This document shows positions 51,671 to 59,359 of a stretch of DNA of 64,000 nucleotides, one piece after another. The position numbers were made by a program, and so were the translations under genes. The stretch is from Haloarcula halophila. GTDB taxonomy: Archaea; Halobacteriota; Halobacteria; Halobacteriales; Haloarculaceae. Under the pieces are notes generated by a model, which was not told the origin of the DNA, made no database searches, and saw nothing but the letters and a program-made list of their open reading frames with translations. Each line of letters starts with the position of its first letter. Position 1 is the first letter of the stretch. The stretch spans positions 2,356,001-2,420,000 of the forward strand of contig NZ_CP119559.1 in the NCBI RefSeq assembly GCF_029278565.1. The letters run 5' to 3'.

Positions 51671-52137
51671 ATGCTTCGGTAGACACTCTCGTGGGTTATA
51701 TCTTTCTGGCGGTCGATTCGACCACACTCGATGCGCACAGTTAACGAGTGGCTGTTCCAGCATCGAATGGCGTTTTCGAACATCCGTTCGACAGCCCGTT
51801 GTTCGGTTGTACTCTCCAGAAATTCAGTGCGTGACCGACCTCTATCCGCGCCTGGTGGTTCTCCGGCCTGCTGGCATCGCAACACGTCCAGCAGTGGTCG
51901 CTGGATGGCGACGGCAACGCGGTGTTTGCAGGCATCGCCGAATCGAGCGTCGGCAGGACAGGTACATGACACTGGCACCCCCTCCTCGACTGTCACGAGG
52001 TATTCGTGGTCGGAGGGGGTCGCATGGCTCTCGTTTCGAACTAGTATATTCGTCCCGAAAATCGAGAGTGCGAGTGCTTCGTACTGGGCGCGCTTTGCGA
52101 CGGTCGTGCTGAACTGTAGTTCTTCGAGTGGATGCAT
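51667..52137 (-). CDS. SWIM zinc-finger protein (copy 2) fused to a HEPN fragment
   Basis: 156 residues from ATG 52137. Residues 1-100 nearly match the SWIM gene at 46814, with the finger CTCPADARFGDACKH. The C-terminus then switches to RTEFLESTTEQRAVERMFEN followed by AI (encoded 51766-51832), which is the middle of a DUF86 HEPN toxin (HepT), before ending in unrelated sequence. So this gene is a chimera made by recombination into a HEPN gene, whose N-terminal piece lies at 52540-52621. Whether the hybrid works is unknown. Confidence 0.8.
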   Translation of the reverse strand: MHPLEELQFSTTVAKRAQYEALALSIFGTNILVRNESHATPSDHEYLVTVEEGVPVSCTCPADARFGDACKHRVAVAIQRPLLDVLRCQQAGEPPGADRGRSRTEFLESTTEQRAVERMFENAIRCWNSHSLTVRIECGRIDRQKDITHESVYRSI

Positions 52138-52252
52138 TGGGTTTCGGACGCTGTGAAAAGAGCGCCCGCACCTGTGTGGGCGCGTAATAAACTGAGCCAA
52201 AGAGCAGGTGACACCCCGAAGTGCTTTACTGCGCTCTCGTGTACGATAGTGT

Positions 52253-52534
52253 ATGGCTCAGGCCGACCCTGGCGATTCAGACTCCCCGCAACGTGAAATT
52301 CGCCTGGTACAAGAGGACGATGGCCGGTGGTCCGCTATCGACGAGGGAGTTGGTGTGGCAAGTCACGGTGACACACGGTCTGAGGCGCTGGAAAACTTAG
52401 ACGAGGCCGTCGCACTACATACTGGAGAGATCGGCGAGCCGGTCACGGACGCCGATTTGCGTGATTTGGGACTCGACCCAGAGACGGTTCCCGACGAGCC
52501 TCGGGAACCCGAGGCACCCTGGTTCTCTCAGTAA
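52253..52534 (+). CDS. HicB-like antitoxin, no HicA partner seen
   Basis: 93 residues. REIRLVQEDDGRWSAIDEGV then ASHGDTRSEALENLDEAVAL is the HicB partial RNase-H-like fold, with a haloarchaeal acidic C-terminal tail. HicA toxin genes normally adjoin, but the downstream 80 bp hold only a HEPN fragment on the other strand and upstream is the SWIM copy, so this HicB seems to be an orphan. Carried inside the insertion that split the HEPN gene. Confidence 0.8.
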   Translation: MAQADPGDSDSPQREIRLVQEDDGRWSAIDEGVGVASHGDTRSEALENLDEAVALHTGEIGEPVTDADLRDLGLDPETVPDEPREPEAPWFSQ

Positions 52535-52539
52535 CTGTG

Positions 52540-52621
52540 CTGGCGTTTGTTTCTCACTCGACTCGCCGTGGTACTGCTCGATTTGTTCGAGTGTGACCGA
52601 TACGACCCGTTCGTCAGCCAC
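52540..52621 (-). pseudogene. N-terminal fragment of HEPN (HepT/DUF86) toxin
   Basis: From a GTG at 52621 that overlaps the MNT stop by 8 nt (GTGGCTGA), the frame reads ADERVVSVTLEQIEQYHGES then SEKQ, the standard start of DUF86 HEPN toxins. Homology stops after about 27 residues. The continuing middle part of the same family (TEFLESTTEQRAVERMFENA) is found 0.7 kb away inside the SWIM chimera. Confidence 0.75.
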
Positions 52622-53045
52622 GCAGGCCGTCCGCCGCGATACGGTCAATGGTCTCTCGCTGCTGACGGTGAATCGTCTTCCGGTGTTCGCTGAACCCAGC
52701 CTCGATTTCGGCTCTGAATTGCTCGAACGCTTTCTTATCACCACAAACAAACTCTCCGTTGACCGCGTCATGGGCGACCGCTAGCGGGAGTGTCTCAATG
52801 TCGGCGACATCGACGAATGGGGCGTCCTCACGTTGGAGATCTCCAGAGAGGAAACACCACTTCTCGAACCGCTCTTGATCGGAGAGAGCGTCGACGAACT
52901 TGACGGCGAGGTCTAGATCGGACGCTGCTGTCGGCTCTCCCGAGACCTGCGAACCGAAGGCGATCACGTACTCGATATCGGGGTCCGGACAGAGCGACGC
53001 AGCGAGATCATCAAGAACCCCGGAACGCTCGCCGTGGGTGGTCAT
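52614..53045 (-). CDS. MNT-family nucleotidyltransferase (MntA-type antitoxin)
   Basis: 143 residues from ATG 53045 (MTTHGERSGVLDDLAASLCP). FGSQVSGEPTAASDLDLAV is the GS-x10-DxD motif of minimal nucleotidyltransferases (about 32-50). In MntA-HepT systems this enzyme AMPylates the HEPN toxin. Here the gene is complete but the partner directly downstream is truncated, so the module is broken. Confidence 0.88.
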   Translation of the reverse strand: MTTHGERSGVLDDLAASLCPDPDIEYVIAFGSQVSGEPTAASDLDLAVKFVDALSDQERFEKWCFLSGDLQREDAPFVDVADIETLPLAVAHDAVNGEFVCGDKKAFEQFRAEIEAGFSEHRKTIHRQQRETIDRIAADGLRG

Positions 53046-53204
53046 AGGTGGAATGGTGCCGATTCGCCACAAAAGATTTCCGCCGACCGTCGTTGTCTGG
53101 GGGCTAGCGTCATGGGTTTGGCGATGGTCGTTTGTCAGATTTGGGAGATTCTTCACCAAGCGACTCACGGACATCGGTTCGGAACAGGGTCATGTTCTGT
53201 GTCG

Positions 53205-53564
53205 TCAAATTTCGGTGAGGCCGAGACTGTACTCGAGTGCGGTATCGACCTCGTCCAGCCGCTCTTGTGGAATCGAGCCGAGATTCTCGGTGATTCGGTG
53301 CTCGATAGAGATGGTTCGAATCTGGCTACAGAGTGCAACTGAGTCTTCCTGGAGCGCACACTCCTCCGCTGGGACGAGCACTTCGAACGGGTAGCGTTGC
53401 TCGCCGAACGAGGTGGTAAACGGAACGACGATCGTTGTTGGCGCGTTTGCATTCCCGACGTCGTTCTGTACGACGAGACACGGACGTGTTCCCCGTTGTT
53501 CGGACCCCTGGGTCGGGTCGAGTTCGACGATAACGACGTCTCCACGACGGACAGACGTGGCCAT
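53205..53564 (-). CDS. mazF: MazF endoribonuclease toxin
   Basis: 119 residues. VRRGDVVIVELDPTQGSEQR then GTRPCLVVQND, TTIVVPFTTSF and LCSQIRTISIEHR are the canonical MazF/PemK motifs, including the conserved Arg of the RxxRP-type loop and the TS pair. Cleaves mRNA unless bound by MazE. It starts 3 bp after mazE. Confidence 0.93.
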   Translation of the reverse strand: MATSVRRGDVVIVELDPTQGSEQRGTRPCLVVQNDVGNANAPTTIVVPFTTSFGEQRYPFEVLVPAEECALQEDSVALCSQIRTISIEHRITENLGSIPQERLDEVDTALEYSLGLTEI

Positions 53565-53567
53565 CCG

Positions 53568-53834
53568 CTACCACTCTGGGGCATCGCCCAGGTGGTCGTC
53601 AGCCTCCGTCGAGACCCCCGCAAGTTCGTCAGCGAGCTCTCGGCTCCGTTGAGCACGCTGACGATATCCCTCAGCCAACTCTTCACGGGTGACCGGTCGC
53701 TCGATAACGATCTTTCCGGCCTCTTCGTGGATCACGATGTCGTCTCCGCCCGAGATTCCGAACCGTTCTCGGAGCTCCTTGGGGATCGTCACTTGGCCGC
53801 GTTTCCCGACCTTCCGACGTTCGGCCTCACTCAT
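53568..53834 (-). CDS. mazE: MazE/AbrB-type antitoxin
   Basis: 88 residues. RRKVGKRGQVTIPKELRERF at the N-terminus is the SpoVT/AbrB swapped-hairpin DNA-binding domain, followed by a helical, acidic C-terminal tail (QRSRELADELAGVST) that would bind MazF. Directly upstream of its start are two copies of a 10-bp direct repeat, a likely site for autoregulation. Confidence 0.93.
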   Translation of the reverse strand: MSEAERRKVGKRGQVTIPKELRERFGISGGDDIVIHEEAGKIVIERPVTREELAEGYRQRAQRSRELADELAGVSTEADDHLGDAPEW

Positions 53835-53835
53835 A

Positions 53836-53856
53836 CGTATTCATATCGTATTCATA
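53836..53856 (-). promoter_or_regulatory. Direct repeats upstream of mazE (putative operator)
   Basis: CGTATTCATA occurs at 53836-53845 and again at 53847-53856, an 11-bp period placing both copies on one helix face, starting 2 bp before the mazE ATG. Typical place for binding by a MazE/AbrB protein; the first copy sits within the 5' end of the transcript or start site. Confidence 0.55.
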
Positions 53857-54102
53857 CTAGTAAACCCTTCGGGTAGCAGGCAGTCAGTACGACCCCCTGT
53901 CTGACCGACCGTGATGAAACCCGTATCGTTCGATATACTGCCCGAGGGATATCCGGCATCAGCAGAGCTGGCGTTCTGGAGTGGTTCCGATCCGGCCGTA
54001 ACACGCCTCACGTCCGGAAACCGGTTCGACCAACCCACACACCTACAGCGGAGCTCCCGCACTCGAATGGGTATCTGGACGGGACTGTGGCCCTCTTGGC
54101 TC

Positions 54103-55041
54103 CTATATCGACGCTGCCAGCTCGCGCACTGACTCACGGTTGTTACGCACAGTAACCGCACAGACGCCCGCAGCAGCCGCAATCTCGGCTTGCTGGACGG
54201 CCACACCATGCTCAGTCGCCGCCGAGAGGAGACAGGCTGCGGCGAATCCCGCGGGATGTTTCCCCGCGCTCACCCCCGTTTCGTGGGCACGCACAGCGAC
54301 CTCCGTTGCTCGGGAGACGACTGCCTGGGGTAGCTTGATATCGGCTGCGATGGGACCAATGAACTCACTCGGAGAGCGGGGTGGAATCGGCAACCCGAGT
54401 GTCTCGTTGAGTGTGCGATAGCAGTTCAGCACCCGGCGCTCGGAGACGTGCGCGCATTCGGTTAGCTCCGCTAGCGAGCGGGTGATACCTGCGAGGCGAC
54501 AGCAGGCATACACACAGCCGGCGGCCATTCCTTCGATCGAGCGCCCACGGAGGAGGTCTTCCCCCTGCGCACGCCGGAACAGCGTACTGGCCTGTTCTCT
54601 GAGTGAGCGGGGCAGATCAAGTGCGGCAGTCAGCCGGGCGATATCGACCAAGCCGTGAGTGAGGTTCCGTTCGGCTTTCGATCCCCATCGCCCGCGGCTG
54701 TGCTGTCGCCGGAGCCGAGAGAGCTGTCGTCGTTTCTTGTCGGACAGGTGGGTACCACGGCTATCAACTGCCCGCCCGATCTCCGAGGAGATACCTCTGT
54801 CGTGGCGCGTTGCCGTTGACGGGGGCCCAGTCCGCTTTCCCGAGCGGTCAGCCTCCGAGTCTGTCCACGCCGTTGCACCGTGATCGAGATAATAGCTATC
54901 GACGATGAGGCCACATGCCTGACAACTTGTCTCTCCGCCATCTGTTTCTAGCTCGCCGGGACACTCTGGACAGGTTGTCCCCGTAATCGTTTGCCCGGTC
55001 CCTTCGTCGAAGCCGCGTTCGTAGACGTTTCTGGTACTCAT
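54103..55041 (-). CDS. tfb: Transcription initiation factor B (TFB paralogue)
   Basis: 312 residues from ATG 55041. The zinc ribbon is CPECPGELETDGGETSCQAC (two CxxC pairs, about 24-43), followed by the linker/B-reader region. Two cyclin repeats come next, including RSIEGMAAGCVYACCRLAGI and KHPAGFAAACLLSAATEHGV. Haloarchaea keep several TFBs with different promoter preferences; this copy lies in accessory DNA beside toxin-antitoxin genes and is divergent from a winged-helix regulator. The linker is unusually rich in Arg/Ser. 227-bp gap on the far side (53876-54102) shows nothing convincing. Confidence 0.93.
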   Translation of the reverse strand: MSTRNVYERGFDEGTGQTITGTTCPECPGELETDGGETSCQACGLIVDSYYLDHGATAWTDSEADRSGKRTGPPSTATRHDRGISSEIGRAVDSRGTHLSDKKRRQLSRLRRQHSRGRWGSKAERNLTHGLVDIARLTAALDLPRSLREQASTLFRRAQGEDLLRGRSIEGMAAGCVYACCRLAGITRSLAELTECAHVSERRVLNCYRTLNETLGLPIPPRSPSEFIGPIAADIKLPQAVVSRATEVAVRAHETGVSAGKHPAGFAAACLLSAATEHGVAVQQAEIAAAAGVCAVTVRNNRESVRELAASI

Positions 55042-55196
55042 TGGACTCACGCAAGGCCGTGTTGTTCGTGCAGGCCCCGCACCCGTCAGGGGCCAAAAAA
55101 TACGGGCGGTGCGTTACCGGGGGCTGTGGGATGCATAGCAACGAGTCAGTCGCTTCCGTGGGTATGCGGACCCACCGGAACAGCTTTATGACACAA

Positions 55197-55215
55197 TTGA
55201 TTACATTTGATTACA
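55197..55215 (+). promoter_or_regulatory. Tandem TTGATTACA repeats before a winged-helix gene
   Basis: TTGATTACA is present at 55197-55205 and 55207-55215, a 10-bp period, ending 2 bp before the ATG at 55218. A TATA-like CTTTATGA lies at 55183-55190, about 30 nt before the start. The layout suggests an autoregulatory operator downstream of the TATA box. Confidence 0.55.
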
Positions 55216-55217
55216 AC

Positions 55218-55622
55218 ATGCCAGTCCTCCTCGAAGATTACGACGCAGAGATAGACCTTCGACCAGGCACGACGAAGTCAGACATCGTGGTGTACCTGTA
55301 TCAAAACCCCGAGTGGGGGTACTCGCCACAAGAAATCAAAGAAGCGCTTGATATTCCCCGAGGGACCGCTACAACCACGCTCAAACGTCTCTATGATGAG
55401 GACTACATCGGAAAAACTGACGACGGGTACTACCATGCCCTCGGTGAACGAGACGACATCCGACGGTATGTCGCAAATCTGAATCAAGCACACCGGATGT
55501 TCGGTCACCACCGCGATACGGATGCCCAACCCGAAGAACCCGAAACAAAAATCGGTGAGGATCGCACCGACGAGGAACTTGACGCAGAACTCGCAGAGCT
55601 GGAAGACAGCGTCGATAAATAA
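55218..55622 (+). CDS. Winged-helix regulator, possibly an orphan antitoxin
   Basis: 134 residues from ATG 55218 (MPVLLEDYDAEIDLRPGTTK), preferred over upstream in-frame starts because of the operator and TATA spacing. SDIVVYLYQNPEWGYSPQEI then KEALDIPRGTATTTLKRLYD and YIGKTDDGYYHALG form a MarR/IclR-type winged helix with an acidic C-terminal tail. Similar proteins precede MazF-like toxins (as at 46373), but no toxin gene follows here in the 90-bp gap. DNA-binding role likely; partner unknown. Confidence 0.75.
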   Translation: MPVLLEDYDAEIDLRPGTTKSDIVVYLYQNPEWGYSPQEIKEALDIPRGTATTTLKRLYDEDYIGKTDDGYYHALGERDDIRRYVANLNQAHRMFGHHRDTDAQPEEPETKIGEDRTDEELDAELAELEDSVDK

Positions 55623-55712
55623 AGCATTTGGCTGTATCGGTCACGGTAGCGCTGCTAGGCATTGAGCGGGTATTGCTGAATACACAGTACGTTTTGCTCA
55701 CGTGGAGAGAGA

Positions 55713-55997
55713 CTAATCGTCATCAGCGGTGTAGGCCCCTCCGCGTCGCTTGGTTCGAGCGACGACGAGCTGTTGGTCGCTCTGTCGAAAGATCACAGAG
55801 AGCCGGAATTCGCCGATACGGATCTTCTTGTAGGGGCTGTTTTCCAGTGGTTCGCCGTAGTCTGGCGGATCCCGCCACGGGGAAGTAACGATTTCGTCGA
55901 GTTTGTCGAGGATACGGTCTTGCTCTGCGGCTGAGAGTGCGTCAAGGTCGGCCTGTGCTTTCGAAGAGAGTTCCCATGTCCACTCCTCGTCACTCAT
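55713..55997 (-). CDS. RelE/ParE-family toxin
   Basis: 94 residues. WTWELSSKAQADLDALSAAE at the start, NSPYKKIRIGEFRLSVIFRQ and VVARTKRRGGAY at the end follow the RelE beta-sheet core (YKxRxGxxRxxF). Predicted ribosome-dependent mRNA interferase or gyrase toxin. Its start overlaps the RHH antitoxin gene by 8 nt (ATGAGTGA). Confidence 0.87.
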   Translation of the reverse strand: MSDEEWTWELSSKAQADLDALSAAEQDRILDKLDEIVTSPWRDPPDYGEPLENSPYKKIRIGEFRLSVIFRQSDQQLVVARTKRRGGAYTADDD

Positions 55998-56271
55998 CGT
56001 CCGTCCCGAACCGCTCGCGGGCCTCGTCGGCGCTCATTGTCTTCCCCTCGCGGATGTCCCCTTCGGCTTCGAGGAGAGCGATAAGTTCGTCGCGGTCGAA
56101 CGTCGGAAACTCGATGGCATCTCGGAGCGTATAGCGAATGAATTCGCTTCGACTGTTGAAGCCACGGCCTTGCCAGGTGTCGTCGATCTGTTCGAGGAAC
56201 GATTCAGTGGCTTTGAAATTCACCGTCACGATATCGTCCTCACCGTTTCCTTCTGTAGTTGTTTCAGACAC
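55990..56271 (-). CDS. Ribbon-helix-helix antitoxin
   Basis: 93 residues from GTG 56271 (SETTTEGNGEDDIVTVNFKA). VTVNFKATESFLEQIDDTWQ then NSRSEFIRYTLRDAI is the CopG/MetJ ribbon-helix-helix, and SADEARERFGTDDE the toxin-binding tail also seen in the antitoxin at 60611 (STDEARDRLGLDEE). Forms a type II pair with the RelE gene that it overlaps by 8 nt. Confidence 0.85.
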   Translation of the reverse strand: MSETTTEGNGEDDIVTVNFKATESFLEQIDDTWQGRGFNSRSEFIRYTLRDAIEFPTFDRDELIALLEAEGDIREGKTMSADEARERFGTDDE

Positions 56272-56451
56272 ACCATGGTAACACGTTCGTCTTACCAATA
56301 GTCGTTTCGACGAAATCCGCTTTCGTGACTCGGTGCTGCATCTACCCCCGTATCTCATCGGACGAACCTGCAGTCTTCTACAGAGACTTCATTCGAAAAC
56401 CCCCTAGCGGGCGACTCTCGCGCGTTCGTATCCAATAAGGGCACTCAGGTG

Positions 56452-57024
56452 CTACGGCAGCATTGAGAGTTCGGCGATCGTCACTGTTGCCGCGTCCGTG
56501 ACGGTCCGCCAGTCAGCACCCCCCTGGACTCGAAACGAGAGGAGCGGTGGCTCGAAGTACCCCCGCAGGTCGTGGATACCGGTCCGGCGCACCCGGTCGC
56601 CGTCGAGGCGATACGTGACTGTCAGGGACGTCTCGGGGTCGAGCGAGTCGACGAGTGGCTCGTTGTTGCTCTCCGTGCCATTGCGGGTGACTTCGACGCG
56701 ATCGGTCTCAGCGTAGGCGTCGGTGAGGAGCAACGAGCGCGCCATCGAGTCGCTCCCCTGTGGCGAGAGCGCGAGCAGTCCCAGGGGCCAGATCCCCGTG
56801 TTCCGGATCTGTATGGCACGGTCGCCGTCGTTGTCGATCGTCAGCGCCAGTTCGCCTGGGCTGTCGACGGTGACCGACGGGTCGGTGCGCTCGATATCGA
56901 GAGCGAGTGGGCCGTCGATCGAGACGACCGATGTCGACTCTATCTTGTATTCGGTCCGTCCCAGACAGCCGGCCGTCCCCAGCACCGACGCGCTCGCAAG
57001 CCCCAGGAACGCTCTGCGGTTCAC
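56452..57024 (-). CDS. Tat-type lipoprotein next to ABC exporter
   Basis: 190 residues. MNRRAFLGLASASVLGTAGC has a twin-Arg-like start and a lipobox ending in Cys20. The rest is beta-rich exterior domain, with IDGPLALDIERTDPSVTVDS and DNDGDRAIQIRNTGIWPLGL. Its ATG overlaps the ABC ATPase stop by 4 nt (ATGA), so it belongs to the exporter operon and may be its exterior or substrate-contacting part. Family not recognised. Confidence 0.75.
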   Translation of the reverse strand: MNRRAFLGLASASVLGTAGCLGRTEYKIESTSVVSIDGPLALDIERTDPSVTVDSPGELALTIDNDGDRAIQIRNTGIWPLGLLALSPQGSDSMARSLLLTDAYAETDRVEVTRNGTESNNEPLVDSLDPETSLTVTYRLDGDRVRRTGIHDLRGYFEPPLLSFRVQGGADWRTVTDAATVTIAELSMLP

Positions 57025-57770
57025 GACTCTGCCCCCCTTGCCCCGATCGCGTCGTCAGTCAGTTCGAGGAAGATATCTTCGACCGTCGCGTCGCCCTCGA
57101 GGCCGGCGTCGGCCCTGAGCGCCTCGGGTGTCCCCTCGGTGACGAGGTGACCCTGATGGAGGATGCCGAGTCGGTCACAGACCAGTTCGACCTGGCCGAG
57201 CACGTGACTGGAGAAAAAGACCGTCGCGCCGCGGTCGGCCTTTGCGTGGACGACCTCTCGGACCATCTCGACGCCGTGGGGGTCGAGCCCGGTGAATGGT
57301 TCGTCGAGGATCAACAGCTCCGGGTCGCCGACGAGCGCCATCGCGAGGGCGAGTCGCTGCTCCATGCCCTGTGAGAAGCTGCCGGCGGCGTCGTCGACGA
57401 CATCGCCGAGTCCGACCCGCTCCAGCAACGTTTCTGGTGCCGTCTCGACGCCCTTGGTGTCGGTCACGAGCGCGACGTGCCGGCGTGCCGAGAGACCATC
57501 GTACGTCTCGAAGCGGTCGGGGAGGATGCCGACGCGCTGGTGGAGCGAAACGACCTCGTCCCACGGATCGTAGCCGAGGACGGTCGCTTCGCCGGCCGAC
57601 GGACGGAGGTAGTTCATCAGGAGGTTGATCGTCGTCGACTTCCCTGCGCCGTTCGGGCCGAGAAAGCCATAGACGGTCCCGGACTCGACGGTGAGGTCAA
57701 GGCTGTCGAGTGCGACTGTCGAGCCGTAGCGCTTCGTCAGGCCGGCACACTCGATCGCGGGTGCGGTCAC
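57021..57770 (-). CDS. ABC transporter ATP-binding protein
   Basis: 249 residues. FLGPNGAGKSTTINLL (Walker A, about 36-51), SFSQGMEQRLALAMAL (signature), LLILDEPFTGLDP (Walker B) and FFSSHVLGQVE (H-loop) are all intact. Closest in style to ABC-2-type drug/NosF-like exporters. Overlaps the permease gene and the lipoprotein gene by 4 nt each, forming an operon. Confidence 0.95.
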   Translation of the reverse strand: MTAPAIECAGLTKRYGSTVALDSLDLTVESGTVYGFLGPNGAGKSTTINLLMNYLRPSAGEATVLGYDPWDEVVSLHQRVGILPDRFETYDGLSARRHVALVTDTKGVETAPETLLERVGLGDVVDDAAGSFSQGMEQRLALAMALVGDPELLILDEPFTGLDPHGVEMVREVVHAKADRGATVFFSSHVLGQVELVCDRLGILHQGHLVTEGTPEALRADAGLEGDATVEDIFLELTDDAIGARGAES

Positions 57771-58657
57771 ACCAGATCACCCCGTTCGAACGCGTAGCGA
57801 GCCAGGCCGAGCGGTCCGAGAAGCCAGGCAACCAGCACGAGGAGGGCGACCCACTCCTGGAGATAGAACGGGACCGCTCCTGGGTCGAACGCCGTCTCGA
57901 CGACGAGGGCGTTGATATTCGATCCCGGCGCGCGCTTGGTCAGGACACTGGAATACGGTGCCGCAGAGTTGCCAACACCCAGCAGCCAGTTGCTGACGAC
58001 GTTGTAAGCGCCAGTGGGCGACAGCCGATGGAGCAAGAACAGTGGCCCACTCGCGGGGGGATTATATGGATTGACCGGCTGTCCGGTCAGTTGTCCGTAG
58101 AGGGAGTTAGCGAGCAGACTCCAGAACAGGACAAACGGGAGGAAGAACCCGCCGATCAGCGCGCCCGTCGCCCGGACGGCAGTGGTGCTCACAGCCGAGA
58201 GCGCCACGGCTACCGAGACGAGGACGGCGACGTACAGCAGCGTCACGAGGACGACGCTGACGTAGGTGAGGACGTCGAACAGCCCGAACCTGAACAGTCC
58301 GACGGCGGTCAGTACGCCGATACCGAGCAGGACGACACCGCCGATCCCGGCGGCCCGCCCGACGACCTTTCCGGTGAGGACGTCCGTCCGCGTCAGTGGC
58401 AACCCGAGGACGAACTTGAGGCTGCCGGTGGTTCGCTCACCGACGATCGACTGGAAACTCAACAGTAAGATCCCAAGTGGTGGGATCGCCAGCGCGACGT
58501 ACTGGACGAACGCGATCGTCAGGCCGGGGCCGAGCCCGTCCCAACCGACGTACGAGGGGCGATAGCCCCAGAGAGCGATCAGGACGACCAGCGCCCACGA
58601 CCCCTTGGAGGTGAGGATCGTGCGACACTCCTTGCGAGCAAGCGGGAACCAACGCAT
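57767..58657 (-). CDS. ABC-2-type transporter permease
   Basis: 296 residues with six hydrophobic segments, starting MRWFPLARKECRTILTSKGS. SIVGERTTGSLKFVLGLPLT at about 70-89 is the NosY/ABC-2 permease signature (E-R-x-G-S/T-x4-L-x-LP). Partner of the ATPase downstream. Substrate unknown. Probably resident chromosomal-type genes (GC-rich). Confidence 0.9.
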   Translation of the reverse strand: MRWFPLARKECRTILTSKGSWALVVLIALWGYRPSYVGWDGLGPGLTIAFVQYVALAIPPLGILLLSFQSIVGERTTGSLKFVLGLPLTRTDVLTGKVVGRAAGIGGVVLLGIGVLTAVGLFRFGLFDVLTYVSVVLVTLLYVAVLVSVAVALSAVSTTAVRATGALIGGFFLPFVLFWSLLANSLYGQLTGQPVNPYNPPASGPLFLLHRLSPTGAYNVVSNWLLGVGNSAAPYSSVLTKRAPGSNINALVVETAFDPGAVPFYLQEWVALLVLVAWLLGPLGLARYAFERGDLV

Positions 58658-58729
58658 CGTCTCGGGCGTTCTCTACGGCTGCCATTAGTAGTGATGATCT
58701 CCTGACCTGTCGCGACGCCCGCTTGCGGA

Positions 58730-59359
58730 TCACCGGCCTCGACCACCATCTTTCTCCTTCCGCGCGATGACGGCAATGAGTGGGTCGCTTCCTGGGGTCT
58801 CGCTGACGACATCTACGACCGGCAACCCGCCCGCCTCGCAGTAGGATTCGACCAGTGACCGACGCTCGTCCATGCTGGCAGCCCGCCAGGCCCGGATCGC
58901 TTTCGTCGGGAACAGCCGGTTGGTGAAACTCACTACCAGGACGCCGCCTGGTGTGAGGACTCGGGCGAACTCCGCGAACACGGCAGCGGGATACTGGAGG
59001 TACTGGACCGACAGCGCACAGAGGACAGCATCGAAGGCCTCGTCGGTCAGGGGGAGCGTCTGGTCCGTATTGAGATCCTGGACGAACCATTCGTCGAGTG
59101 CGTCGTTCGCGGCGAGTTCGGCCTCGTTGAGTCCGTGGCCGACGACGCGTTCGAACTGGATATCCGGGAGGTGAGACACCCAGCTTCCCATCGCGTCGAA
59201 GACGTGGTCGCCGGGCGAGAGGACCGATGCGTACACGTCGGTGAGGCGAGCCAGGAAGGCACCGTCGGCGTGAGTCACGAACCGCGGGCTGTCGTAGAAG
59301 ACGTCGTCCGGGCCCGAATCGAGCTTGGATCGGTCACTGTCCGAGAGCACACTCTCCAT
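58730..59359 (-). CDS. Class I SAM-dependent methyltransferase
   Basis: 209 residues from ATG 59359 (MESVLSDSDRSKLDSGPDDV). DHVFDAMGSWVSHLP resembles motif I, with an unusual MGSW in place of the Gly-rich loop. FDAVLCALSVQYLQYPAAVF (motif IV/post) and LTPGGVLVVSFTNRLFPTKA are typical of UbiE-like methyltransferases. Substrate unknown. Confidence 0.82.
   Translation of the reverse strand: MESVLSDSDRSKLDSGPDDVFYDSPRFVTHADGAFLARLTDVYASVLSPGDHVFDAMGSWVSHLPDIQFERVVGHGLNEAELAANDALDEWFVQDLNTDQTLPLTDEAFDAVLCALSVQYLQYPAAVFAEFARVLTPGGVLVVSFTNRLFPTKAIRAWRAASMDERRSLVESYCEAGGLPVVDVVSETPGSDPLIAVIARKEKDGGRGR

Noticed and set aside
52415-52613. Open minus-strand frame continuing the HEPN fragment to 52415
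   Set aside because: It is antisense to the HicB gene and loses all HEPN similarity after about 27 residues, so only the first part is reported as a remnant.
53911-54132. Plus-strand 73-codon frame between mazE and tfb
   Set aside because: No recognisable motif, overlaps the end of tfb on the other strand, composition ambiguous; not enough to call a gene.
55623-55712. Gap after the winged-helix gene checked for a small toxin gene
   Set aside because: Stops in all frames; nothing MazF- or RelE-like is encoded on the plus strand.
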